From Diaminobutyricibacter sp049994905 (lineage in GTDB: Bacteria > Actinomycetota > Actinomycetes > Actinomycetales > Microbacteriaceae), in NCBI RefSeq assembly GCF_049994905.1, contig NZ_CP188258.1, positions 1,426,001 to 1,490,000 on the forward strand: 64,000 bases of DNA, written 5' to 3'. Of the stretch, positions 47,987 to 56,122 are shown piece after piece (within the stretch, counting starts at the first letter, position 1; the number at the start of each line of letters is the position of its first letter). Both the position numbers and the translations under genes were made by a program. The notes below the pieces were generated by a model. It was not told the DNA's origin, did not search any database, and worked only from the letters and a program-made list of their open reading frames with translations.

Positions 47987-50900
47987 TCAGCCCTCCAGGA
48001 CCTTGCGGATGCGCTGTAGCGAGACCGTCTCGGCGGTGCCGAGCGACTGGGCGAACAGGCTCACGCGGAACTCCTCGAGCATCCAGCGGGCGTGCACCAG
48101 CGCCGGTGGCGATCCCGGTGCGGGCGGGATGCGTCCGCCCGCATCGGTGTACATCGCGGTCGCGGTCTCGACCTGGGTCATCCACGCGCGGTCGCGGGCC
48201 GGATTCGTCGGCAGGGCGGCCATCCGCTGGCTGATGCCGTTCAGGTAGCGCGGCAGGTGCCGCAGCTGCTCGAGACCGGTCGCCGACACGAACTCCGGGT
48301 AGACGAGTCCGGCGAGCTGCCCCTTCGCGTCATTCAGCGCGGACAGGAAGGTCAGGCTGGTCGCGCCCGAGATCGCCTTGTCGGCGGCGCGGGCCGCGGT
48401 CAGGATGCGCGTGACCAGTGCGACGGTCTCGAACATCGAATCCATGACGATCGCCGAGACGCGGTCGCGCACCGCCTCGAACTCTGCCCGCATGAAGAGC
48501 TGCCCGTCGGGCTTCATGCGGTAGAGCACGCTGTCGACGACGGCGAGCAGGCAGTCGTCGAAGAGGGCTTTGGTGCTGGGGTACGGACTGGCCGCGAGGG
48601 TGAGCTTCTCGTTCGACGTCAGATGCTGCTGCACGTAGGCGACAGGGGAGGGCACCGCGGCGAGAAGAAGGCGCCGCACGCCGCCCGGCATCGCCGCTGC
48701 CTGGTCGGCAGGCGTGCCCATCAGGCGGATGCTCACACTGGCACCGTCGTCGACGAGCGCCGGGTAGGCGCGGATCACGTTCACGCTCCCGCCTGGGCCT
48801 TTCTGCTCGGTGTCGAGGAAGCGGGGGAGTTCCTCGAGATCCCACGTGGTGAGGCCGCTGCGCTCGATCGCGTTCGGCGTGCGGGCTTCGGCGACCCGAA
48901 CCACAGACTCGCGGGCACGGGAGCGCAGGCGTTCCTGCAGCTCCGGCAGGTCTTTGCCGGAGGCGACGACGCGGCCGCGTTCGCCGATGACGTCGAACGT
49001 CGGCCGCAGGTGACCTGGCACGCGGGCGAGGTCGAAGTCCGATCCGGAGACGCGGGAACCGGTGAGCCTGCTGATCACGGCGGCGAGGGTGTCGGGGAGG
49101 GATGCTGCGGGGCGCTCGCCGTCCTGGGCGCGCATCCCGGCCGTGTCGGCGAGCTCGCCGAGCAGCCGCCGCGCCCAGTCGGCGGCGGGCACGACGAGAC
49201 GCCGGATCGATTTGGGCAGCGACTTGATGAGCGCGGTCACGAGATCCTGTCGCAGGCCGGGGACCTGCCAGTCGAACCCTTCAGCACGGAGACCGGCGAG
49301 CAGGGCGAGCGGCACCTGGACGGTCACTCCGTCGTCGTCGGCACCTGGTTCGAAGCGGTAGCGGAGCGTCAGCCGCTGGTCGCCCTGCCGCCAGACCGGT
49401 GGGAACGCTTCGTCGTCGACCGGGGCCGCGTCCTCAGCGAGCAGCGCCTCCTGCGTCATCGTCAGCAGCTCGGGCGTCTCGGCGCGGGCTTTGCGCCACC
49501 AGCCCTCGAAACTGCGCGTGGAGACGACGTCGGCGGGGATGCGCCGGTCATAGAAGTCGAAGACGGACTCGTCGTCGTTCAGGATGTCCCGGCGCCGCGT
49601 GCGCTCTTCGAGTTCGCGCAGTTCGGACCGGAGCGCGCGGTTCGCCCGGTCGAATGCCTGCTTCGAGTCCCACTCGCCCTCGAGGAGGGCATGTCGGATG
49701 AAGAGTTCGCGCGAGAGCTCCTGGTCGATGCGCGCGTACTGCACGCGCCGACGGGGGACGATCGGCACACCGAACAGGGTGACGCGCTCGTAGGCGACGA
49801 CAGCGCCCTGGTTCTTCTCCCAGTGCGGCTCGCTGTAGCTGCGTTTGCAGAGGTCGCCGGCGATCGGTTCGGCCCAGGCGGGGTCGATCGCTGCGTTCAT
49901 GCGCGCGAACAGCCTGCTCGTCTCGACGAGTTCGGCACTCATCACGGCGTTCGGCTGCCGCTTGGCGAGCGTCGAGCCCGGGAAGATGACGAACTTCGCC
50001 TGCCTGGCTCCGATGTACTCGGCGCTCCGCGATTTCGGACCGGCCTTCGCGGCTCCGGGGCGGCCACCGCTGCTCGCAGTCGCGTCCTTGATACCGATGT
50101 GCGACAGCAGCCCGGCCAGGAGGGATTTATGGATGCCGTCCGGGTTCACGCTCGCCTCGCCGATCGTGAGTCCAAGCGGTTTCGCCAACTGCCGCAGCTG
50201 TCGGTAGACGTCCTGCCATTCGCGCACGCGCAGGAAGTTCAGGAACTCGGCCTTGCAGAGCCGCCGGAACGCACTCGACGAAAGCTCCCGCTGCTGCTCC
50301 TCGAGGTAGTTCCACAGGTTGAGGAGTGTGAGAAAGTCGCTGGTCGGGTCGGCGAACCGAGCGTGGAACTCGTCGGCGGTGCCGCGCCGTTCGACCGGAC
50401 GCTCGCGCGGATCCTGGATGGTCAGCCCGGCGACGATCGCCATCACTTCGCGACTCGTCCCGTGGCGCTTCGACTCGACCACCATGCGGGCGAAGCGCGG
50501 GTCGATCGGCAGCTGCGCCAGCTGGCGTCCGATCCGGGTCAGGACGGGGTCGCCACCCTTCGTCGACACGACCGCGTTCAGTTCGGCGAGCAGGTCGAGC
50601 CCGTCCTTGATGCCGCGAGAGTCGGGCGGCGTCAGGAACGGGAAGGCGGCGATGTCACCCAGACCGAGCGAGATCATCTGCAGGATGACGGCGGCGAGGT
50701 TCGTGCGCAGGATCTCGGGTTCCGTGAACTCCGGGCGCTTCTCGAAATCCTCCTGGGAGTACAGGCGGATGGCGATGCCATCGCTGGTACGCCCCGAGCG
50801 CCCGGAGCGCTGGTTCGCCGACGCCTGCGAGATGGCTTCGATCGGAAGGCGCTGGACCTTGGCACGCACGCTGTAGCGGCTGATGCGCGCGGTTCCGGCA

Positions 50901-51856
50901 TCCACCACGTACTTGATGCCGGGAACCGTGAGGCTGGTCTCGGCGACGTTGGTGGCCAGCACGATGCGACGCCGCACCCCGGCCACCTGCGACGGCTGGA
51001 AGACGCGGTGCTGCTCCGCGCTCGAGAGACGCCCGTAGAGAGGGAGGACCTCGGTGAACGGAAGGTTTCGTCCGCGGATGGCGTCAGCAGCATCCCTGAT
51101 CTCGTTCTCGCCGGAGAGGAACACCAGCACGTCGCCGTCGGACTCGCGGCGCAGTTCGTCGAGGGCGTCGTTGATGCCCTGCAGGTAATCCCGATCACTC
51201 GACTCGACGGTCTCGCCGTCTTCGTCCTCCTCGATCTCGCCGACCAGAGGGCGGTAGCGCACCTCGACCGGGAACGTGCGGCCGGAGACCTCGATCACGG
51301 GCGCAGGCGTGCCATCCGCGGCGGCGAAATGCCGCGCAAAACTCTCGGGGTCGATCGTCGCCGAGGTGACGATCACCTTCAGGTCGGGCCGTTTCGGCAG
51401 CAGCTCCCGCAGGTAGCCGATCAGGAAATCGATGTTCAGGCTGCGCTCGTGTGCTTCGTCGATGATGATCGTGTCGTACTTGCGCAGCATGCGATCGCGA
51501 TGGATCTCATTGAGCAGGATTCCGTCGGTCATCAGCTTGATGCGCGTCGACGCCCCGACCCGGTCGGTGAAACGCACCTGATAGCCGACGAGGCCCCCGA
51601 CATCCTCGCCCAGCTCTTCGGCGATGCGCTCGGCGATCGTGCGGGCGGCGATGCGACGGGGCTGCGTGTGCCCGATGCTCTCCCGACCCAGTTCGAGGCA
51701 GATCTTCGGCAGCTGGGTGGTCTTGCCCGAGCCGGTCTCACCGGCCACGATTACGACCTGGTTGTCGCGGATGGCGCGCGCGATCACCTCTCGCTTCTGG
51801 CTGACCGGAAGCTCGGGAGGAAAGTGAAGGCGGGCGGGGGAGACCGTGGAAGACAT
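47987..51856 (-). CDS. hrpA: ATP-dependent RNA helicase HrpA
   Basis: A 1289-residue DEAH-box helicase of usual HrpA length. Motif I is AGETGSGKTTQLPKICLELG (about residues 38-57), motif II IIIDEAHERSLN, motif III VTSATIDPESF, motif V LATNVAETSLTVPGI and motif VI QRSGRSGRTSDGIAIRLY. Helical and OB-fold domains follow, then a long C-terminal DUF3418 region (about 700-1289) characteristic of HrpA. It unwinds RNA, and in E. coli it takes part in fimbrial mRNA processing and resolution of stalled ribosomes. It is monocistronic and divergent from the ligase gene at 51982. TAGAAT lies 9 bases before ATG 51856. Confidence 0.95.
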   Translation of the reverse strand: MSSTVSPARLHFPPELPVSQKREVIARAIRDNQVVIVAGETGSGKTTQLPKICLELGRESIGHTQPRRIAARTIAERIAEELGEDVGGLVGYQVRFTDRVGASTRIKLMTDGILLNEIHRDRMLRKYDTIIIDEAHERSLNIDFLIGYLRELLPKRPDLKVIVTSATIDPESFARHFAAADGTPAPVIEVSGRTFPVEVRYRPLVGEIEEDEDGETVESSDRDYLQGINDALDELRRESDGDVLVFLSGENEIRDAADAIRGRNLPFTEVLPLYGRLSSAEQHRVFQPSQVAGVRRRIVLATNVAETSLTVPGIKYVVDAGTARISRYSVRAKVQRLPIEAISQASANQRSGRSGRTSDGIAIRLYSQEDFEKRPEFTEPEILRTNLAAVILQMISLGLGDIAAFPFLTPPDSRGIKDGLDLLAELNAVVSTKGGDPVLTRIGRQLAQLPIDPRFARMVVESKRHGTSREVMAIVAGLTIQDPRERPVERRGTADEFHARFADPTSDFLTLLNLWNYLEEQQRELSSSAFRRLCKAEFLNFLRVREWQDVYRQLRQLAKPLGLTIGEASVNPDGIHKSLLAGLLSHIGIKDATASSGGRPGAAKAGPKSRSAEYIGARQAKFVIFPGSTLAKRQPNAVMSAELVETSRLFARMNAAIDPAWAEPIAGDLCKRSYSEPHWEKNQGAVVAYERVTLFGVPIVPRRRVQYARIDQELSRELFIRHALLEGEWDSKQAFDRANRALRSELRELEERTRRRDILNDDESVFDFYDRRIPADVVSTRSFEGWWRKARAETPELLTMTQEALLAEDAAPVDDEAFPPVWRQGDQRLTLRYRFEPGADDDGVTVQVPLALLAGLRAEGFDWQVPGLRQDLVTALIKSLPKSIRRLVVPAADWARRLLGELADTAGMRAQDGERPAASLPDTLAAVISRLTGSRVSGSDFDLARVPGHLRPTFDVIGERGRVVASGKDLPELQERLRSRARESVVRVAEARTPNAIERSGLTTWDLEELPRFLDTEQKGPGGSVNVIRAYPALVDDGASVSIRLMGTPADQAAAMPGGVRRLLLAAVPSPVAYVQQHLTSNEKLTLAASPYPSTKALFDDCLLAVVDSVLYRMKPDGQLFMRAEFEAVRDRVSAIVMDSMFETVALVTRILTAARAADKAISGATSLTFLSALNDAKGQLAGLVYPEFVSATGLEQLRHLPRYLNGISQRMAALPTNPARDRAWMTQVETATAMYTDAGGRIPPAPGSPPALVHARWMLEEFRVSLFAQSLGTAETVSLQRIRKVLEG

Positions 51857-51981
51857 GAGCCTTCCATTCTATTTGCTGGGAAGGCGGCGTGCCGCGGACG
51901 AGGGAATTGCTGTGCGGGGCGCGCGGGCGTAGCGTTCATCCACACGCCACGTGCGACTCGAGTCGATGGAGACATGAGAAT

Positions 51982-53541
51982 ATGACGAATACGGGATATG
52001 CGACCATGTCGGTCGCGTCGATCCTCGCCGAAACCGCCAGACGGATGCCCGACAACGTGGCGCTGATCTTCGGTGAACAGCAGATCACCTACGGCGAACT
52101 CTGGGACCAGACCCTCGGCTATGCCGGGGCGCTCCGGGCCCGCGGGATCGGGCCGGGCGACGCGGTAGCCCTCCTTGTGCCCAACGTGCCGGACTTTCCG
52201 CGGGCGTACTACGCCATCCTGTCGCTCGGTGCGGTCGTCGTGCCCGTCCACGCGTTGCTGAAAGGCGAGGAGATCGCCTACGTGCTGTGCGACAGCGGCT
52301 CGAGGCTGCTGATCTGCGCGGCGCCGCTGCTCGCCGAGGGCGCCAAAGGTGCAGCGATCGCGGGGATCGAGACCCTGTCGGTACTGGTGCCGGATGACAT
52401 GCTCGCCCAGGCCCCGTTCGCGCGTCTCGAAGACGAAGCGCGCGCCGCCCGGCCGATCGACGCCTACGTGCCGCGCAGCCCATTCGATACAGCCACGATC
52501 CTCTACACGAGTGGGACGACGGGCAAGCCGAAGGGCGCGGAAGGCTGCCACTTCTCCCTCGTCGAACAGGTCAACACGCTCGCGGCCGGTGCGCTCGACG
52601 TCGTCGCTGAGGACCGCATCCTCGGCTGCCTGCCGCTCTTCCACACGTTCGGGCAGACCTGCGTCATGAACCTGGGCTTCCGCGTCGGGGCGGCGATCGT
52701 GCTCGTACCGAAGTTCGACGGAGCGACGGCGCTGGCCCTGCTCAACGCGCACCGGTGCACGGTCATGACGGGCGTGCCGACGATGTACATCGCGCTGCTC
52801 GAGGCGGCCAAGTCGAACCCGGAGCGGCCGCCGCTGCGATACGGGATGTCCGGTGGCGCCGCCATCCCCGTCGCCGTGATCGAGCGGATGAAAGCGGTCT
52901 ACGGCATCGACGTGCACGAAGGCTACGGACTCACCGAGACGTCGCCTGTCGCAACCTTCAACCACCGCGGAAAGCCGACGCGCGTCGGAACGGTTGGCCA
53001 GCCGATCTGGGGTGTCGACGTCGAGATCGCCGACGCCGAAATCGACGACCACATCGAACTGCTCCCGCGCGGGGAACTCGGCGAGATCGTCATCCGCGGG
53101 CACAACCTGATGAAGGGGTACCTGCACCTGCCGGAAGCCAACGCCGAAGCGATCGTCGACGGGTGGTTCCGCACGGGCGACCTCGGAACGAAGAGCGACG
53201 ACGACTACGTCACCATCGTCGACCGCAAGAAAGACATGATCGTGCGCAACGGCTACAACGTGTACCCGCGCGAAGTCGAAGAGGTGCTGTCGACGCATCC
53301 GGCCGTTGCGATGGTCGCCGTGTTCGGCGTCAGCCATGACACCCATGGCCAGGAGATCATGGCGGCCGTGACCCTGATGCCAGGGCAGACCGTTGACCCC
53401 GGCGACCTCATCGCATTCGCGCAGGAACAGGTCGCTGCATACAAGTACCCGCGCCGGGTCGAGATCCTCGAAGTGCTGCCCCTCGGGCCGAGTGGCAAGG
53501 TGCTCAAGCGTGAGTTGGTGGCGCGCTTCGAGACCGCTTAG
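51982..53541 (+). CDS. AMP-forming acyl-CoA ligase
   Basis: A 519-residue ANL-superfamily enzyme. The P-loop is ILYTSGTTGKPKGAE, the aryl/acyl pocket follows LPLFHTFGQTCVMNLGF, and the A5 motif is EGYGLTETSPVATFN. The A7-A8 region is WFRTGDLGTKSDDDYVTIVDRKKDMIVRNGYNVYPREVEE, and the final adenylation lysine is in GPSGKVLKREL. All are intact, so acyl adenylation and CoA thioester formation is expected, probably with a medium- or long-chain fatty acid or an aromatic acid. ATG 51982 is taken as start; ATG 52006 is possible. It diverges from hrpA over 125 bases. Confidence 0.9.
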   Translation: MTNTGYATMSVASILAETARRMPDNVALIFGEQQITYGELWDQTLGYAGALRARGIGPGDAVALLVPNVPDFPRAYYAILSLGAVVVPVHALLKGEEIAYVLCDSGSRLLICAAPLLAEGAKGAAIAGIETLSVLVPDDMLAQAPFARLEDEARAARPIDAYVPRSPFDTATILYTSGTTGKPKGAEGCHFSLVEQVNTLAAGALDVVAEDRILGCLPLFHTFGQTCVMNLGFRVGAAIVLVPKFDGATALALLNAHRCTVMTGVPTMYIALLEAAKSNPERPPLRYGMSGGAAIPVAVIERMKAVYGIDVHEGYGLTETSPVATFNHRGKPTRVGTVGQPIWGVDVEIADAEIDDHIELLPRGELGEIVIRGHNLMKGYLHLPEANAEAIVDGWFRTGDLGTKSDDDYVTIVDRKKDMIVRNGYNVYPREVEEVLSTHPAVAMVAVFGVSHDTHGQEIMAAVTLMPGQTVDPGDLIAFAQEQVAAYKYPRRVEILEVLPLGPSGKVLKRELVARFETA

Positions 53542-53580
53542 CGTCGGCCGCACCTTGCCCCCGATGGCCGGCTGCGACGA

Positions 53581-53586
53581 TAGGCT
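53581..53586 (+). promoter_or_regulatory. -10 hexamer TAGGCT before GTG 53593
   Basis: TAGGCT, 6 bases, then GTG 53593. TTGCCC (53555-53560) may be the -35 box if CGATAG (53578-53583) is used as -10 (17-base spacer). Confidence 0.4.
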
Positions 53587-53592
53587 CGCGAC

Positions 53593-54003
53593 GTGCGCAT
53601 AACGACGACGGTCAACAAGGTCATCTACATCCTTGTCGGCGAGGTCGTGGTGCTTGCCCTGAACTCGATCGTGATCTACAACGTGGTGCCGCCCGTCGTC
53701 GACCTGATCGCCGTGTTCGTGCTCAACTTCGTGTACGTGTTCATCGGCGTGCGCACCTTCCGCGGGCCGGGCGAGGATGTCGCCGCGCCCAGGGCCTGGT
53801 GGCGGGCGACGGCCCGGCCGTTCGCGGGCTTCATCATCGGCGGGATCGCCTCGGTGCTCGCGCTGATCTCATTGCTGGGGGCGCTCGCTGCGCCGCCGGA
53901 ACAGTCCGGCACCGCCGCCGTGGTGTGCGTCGGCTGGGCGCTTCTCGCCGCCTACTACCTGAGCTCGTCGTTCCGCCTGCGCGCGCTCGACCAGCCCGAG
54001 TAG
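53593..54003 (+). CDS. Small four-helix membrane protein, unknown function
   Basis: A 136-residue protein that is mostly hydrophobic. Helices are near residues 8-32 (VIYILVGEVVVLALNSIVIY), 33-55 (VVDLIAVFVLNFVYVFIGV), 73-98 (RPFAGFIIGGIASVLALISLLGAL) and 105-125 (TAAVVCVGWALLAAYYLSS). A polar loop with RTFRGPGEDVAAPRAWWRATAR separates the second and third. I recognise no family. It starts at GTG and ends in LRALDQPE. Its own TAGGCT box suggests separate transcription from the ligase gene 51 bases upstream. Confidence 0.65.
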   Translation: MRITTTVNKVIYILVGEVVVLALNSIVIYNVVPPVVDLIAVFVLNFVYVFIGVRTFRGPGEDVAAPRAWWRATARPFAGFIIGGIASVLALISLLGALAAPPEQSGTAAVVCVGWALLAAYYLSSSFRLRALDQPE

Positions 54004-54137
54004 CCGCGCCGCCGCGCGCAGGTGCCCGTGCTGCAGCGCGTGCACGCGTTCAGAACCTGAGCGCTCGCGGCCCGGGACGCCCCGCGGCTCCTTTACGCTG
54101 TGTGTCGGGCGGGCTGGCACCCGCCACCGCCCAGGTC

Positions 54138-54143
54138 TACCGT
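54138..54143 (+). promoter_or_regulatory. -10 hexamer TACCGT before ATG 54150
   Basis: TACCGT, 6 bases, then ATG 54150. Leaderless pattern. Confidence 0.4.
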
Positions 54144-54149
54144 CGACTC

Positions 54150-54746
54150 ATGTCCCAGCCATCGACCGCCCGACCGCTCCGTGTCGTTGCCGTCTCCGGC
54201 AGCCTGCACACTCCATCCCGCACGACCGCCCTCGTCAAGGAGATCGTCGCCGCTTTCGGGCGCGAGCTGCCGATCGACGCGCACTTCATTGAGGTCACCG
54301 AGATCGGTGCGGAATTCGCCGGCGCCCTGCGCCGCGACCAGCTCCCCGACTCGGTCGAGGCCGAACTTCAGCGCATCGAGAGCGCCGACCTCCTGATCGT
54401 CGCCAGCCCCGTCTACCGCGCATCGTTCACCGGCCTCTTCAAGCACCTCTTCGACTTCGTCGGCCAATACGCGCTCGTCGACAAGCCCGTCCTCCTCGCG
54501 GCGACGGGGGGATCCGACCGCCACGCCCTCATCATCGAGCACCAGTTCCGGCCGCTGTTCGGGTTCTTCCAGGCGCTGACCCTTCCCATCGGCGTCTACG
54601 CCAACGACTCCGATTTCTCGAACCACCAGGTCTCCAGCCTCGACCTCCACGGGCGCATCGACCTCGCTGTGGCACGGGCGCTGCCGCTCATCCGACTGAG
54701 TGTCGCCGGGTCGGAGTCGATCGCACAGTACCTGGGCGGACGATGA
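54150..54746 (+). CDS. NAD(P)H-dependent FMN reductase, MsuE/SsuE-like
   Basis: A 198-residue flavodoxin-fold reductase. It opens RPLRVVAVSGSLHTPSRTTALVKEI, the FMN phosphate loop of the SsuE/MsuE group, and has LIVASPVYRASFTGLFKHLFDFVG (the FMN ring-binding loop, with the SPVYRASFTG motif) and PVLLAATGGSDRHALIIEHQFRPLFGFF. Such enzymes supply FMNH2 to two-component sulfonate or sulfone monooxygenases. The only candidate partner seen here is the NtaA-like enzyme at 41710, 12 kb away. The ATG 54150 is preceded by TACCGT at 6 bases; its stop overlaps the next gene start (ATGA), so translation is coupled. Confidence 0.9.
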   Translation: MSQPSTARPLRVVAVSGSLHTPSRTTALVKEIVAAFGRELPIDAHFIEVTEIGAEFAGALRRDQLPDSVEAELQRIESADLLIVASPVYRASFTGLFKHLFDFVGQYALVDKPVLLAATGGSDRHALIIEHQFRPLFGFFQALTLPIGVYANDSDFSNHQVSSLDLHGRIDLAVARALPLIRLSVAGSESIAQYLGGR

Positions 54747-56065
54747 GCACCGCCGACTGTCCGCTGCTCCCGGTGATCGGCGGCGACCTCCAGGTTCCCC
54801 TCGTCGACGGGAGCGAGACCCGTTACGTGAACCTCGACTACGCGGCGAGCTCGCCTGCGCTCGAGGCGGTCGCCCGCCACGTGACCGACGTGCTGCCGCT
54901 GTATGCGAGCGTGCATCGCGGCGCGGGTTATGCATCCCAGGTGTCGACGGCAGCGTACGAGCACGCCCGCCGCGTCGTCGGCGACTTCGTGGGCGCACGC
55001 CAGGACGACCTCGTGATCTTCACCCGCAACACGACGGACTCGATCAACCTGCTCGCCTCGGTCGTTCCCGGTGAGACGGTCGTTCTCGACATCGAACATC
55101 ACGCGAACCTCCTCCCGTGGGTGAAAACGAACGCCCGCATCGTGAAGGCCGGTGACACCCTCGAGGAGACGCTGAAGCGGGTGGATGCGGAACTCGCCTC
55201 CCGCCCCGCCGCACTTCTCGCGGTCACCGGCGCAAGCAATGTCACGGGGGAGACCCTCCCGCTGCGCCGGCTGGCGACGATCGCGCACCGGCACGGTACG
55301 CGTCTTGCCGTGGATGGCGCGCAGCTGGTTCCGCACCGCCGCGTCTCGATCGCGTTCGACGGGGTCGACTACCTTGCCTTCTCCGGGCACAAGACGTATG
55401 CGCCGTTCGGCTCCGGCGTGCTGGTCGGTCGCCGCGACTGGCTCGATTTCGGCGAACCATACCTGCGAGGCGGCGGTGCCGTGACCCAGGTCGGCCTCGA
55501 TTCGGCGACCTGGCGCACGGGGCCGGCGCGACACGAAGCCGGCTCGCCGAATGTCATCGGCGTCACTGCCCTCGCGCGCGCGATCCAGGAGCTCTCAGCG
55601 CTCGACATCCGCGAGTGGGAGTCGCACGAGCACGCCCTGCGCGACCGCCTCGTCGACGGGATCGGCGGGCTGCCGGGGGTGCGCATCCACCGCATCTTCC
55701 CCGACGCGGCGGATGCTGTCGGCGTCGTGAGTTTCACGGTCGACGGGGTCGACTCCAGACTGCTGGCGACGGCGCTCTCGGCGGAGGCGGGCATCGGTGT
55801 CCGTGACGGAAAGTTCTGCGCGCATCCGCTGCTGGAGCGTCTCGGCATCACCGGTCCGGCCGTGCGGGCGAGTTTCGGCGTCGGGAGCAGGCTGTCGGAT
55901 GTCGACCTGCTGATCTCGGAGCTCTCCCGTTTTCTTGCGGAAGGTCCGCGCTGGACCTACGAGTTCGTCGACGGCCACTGGGTCGCCATCGACGACGCTC
56001 GTCCGCGCCCGGACTGGGCCCCCGAACTCGAGGCCGACCAGGGCTATTACGGCTGCGCCGCCTGA
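54743..56065 (+). CDS. SufS/NifS-like class V aminotransferase
   Basis: A 440-residue PLP enzyme of the cysteine desulfurase group. The PLP lysine is in AFSGHKTYAPFGSGVLVG (about residue 218), the cofactor motifs include AVDGAQLVPHR, and DGKFCAHPLLERLG corresponds to the loop that carries the active-site Cys in SufS. It lacks the sulfur-relay loop of classical IscS. A C-terminal extension (about 395-440: YEFVDGHWVAIDDARPRPDWAPELEADQGYYGCAA) with a late Cys is not part of the usual fold. The ATG overlaps the FMN reductase stop (ATGA), linking it to flavin-dependent sulfur metabolism. Either cysteine desulfurase or selenocysteine lyase activity is possible. Confidence 0.85.
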   Translation: MSTADCPLLPVIGGDLQVPLVDGSETRYVNLDYAASSPALEAVARHVTDVLPLYASVHRGAGYASQVSTAAYEHARRVVGDFVGARQDDLVIFTRNTTDSINLLASVVPGETVVLDIEHHANLLPWVKTNARIVKAGDTLEETLKRVDAELASRPAALLAVTGASNVTGETLPLRRLATIAHRHGTRLAVDGAQLVPHRRVSIAFDGVDYLAFSGHKTYAPFGSGVLVGRRDWLDFGEPYLRGGGAVTQVGLDSATWRTGPARHEAGSPNVIGVTALARAIQELSALDIREWESHEHALRDRLVDGIGGLPGVRIHRIFPDAADAVGVVSFTVDGVDSRLLATALSAEAGIGVRDGKFCAHPLLERLGITGPAVRASFGVGSRLSDVDLLISELSRFLAEGPRWTYEFVDGHWVAIDDARPRPDWAPELEADQGYYGCAA

Positions 56066-56110
56066 CCTGCGCATCACCTGCGCGTCACCTGCGCCTGACG
56101 GGCCGCCGAC

Positions 56111-56116
56111 TACGCT
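56111..56116 (+). promoter_or_regulatory. -10 hexamer TACGCT before ATG 56123
   Basis: TACGCT, 6 bases, then ATG 56123. A run of short direct repeats (CACCTGCGC three times, 56068-56095) lies just upstream. Confidence 0.4.
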
Positions 56117-56122
56117 GGGTGG

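Noticed and set aside
48092..51985. 1297-codon open frame opposite hrpA
   Set aside because: A shadow of the HrpA coding frame; its composition is Arg/Gly/Glu-rich and no domain is seen.
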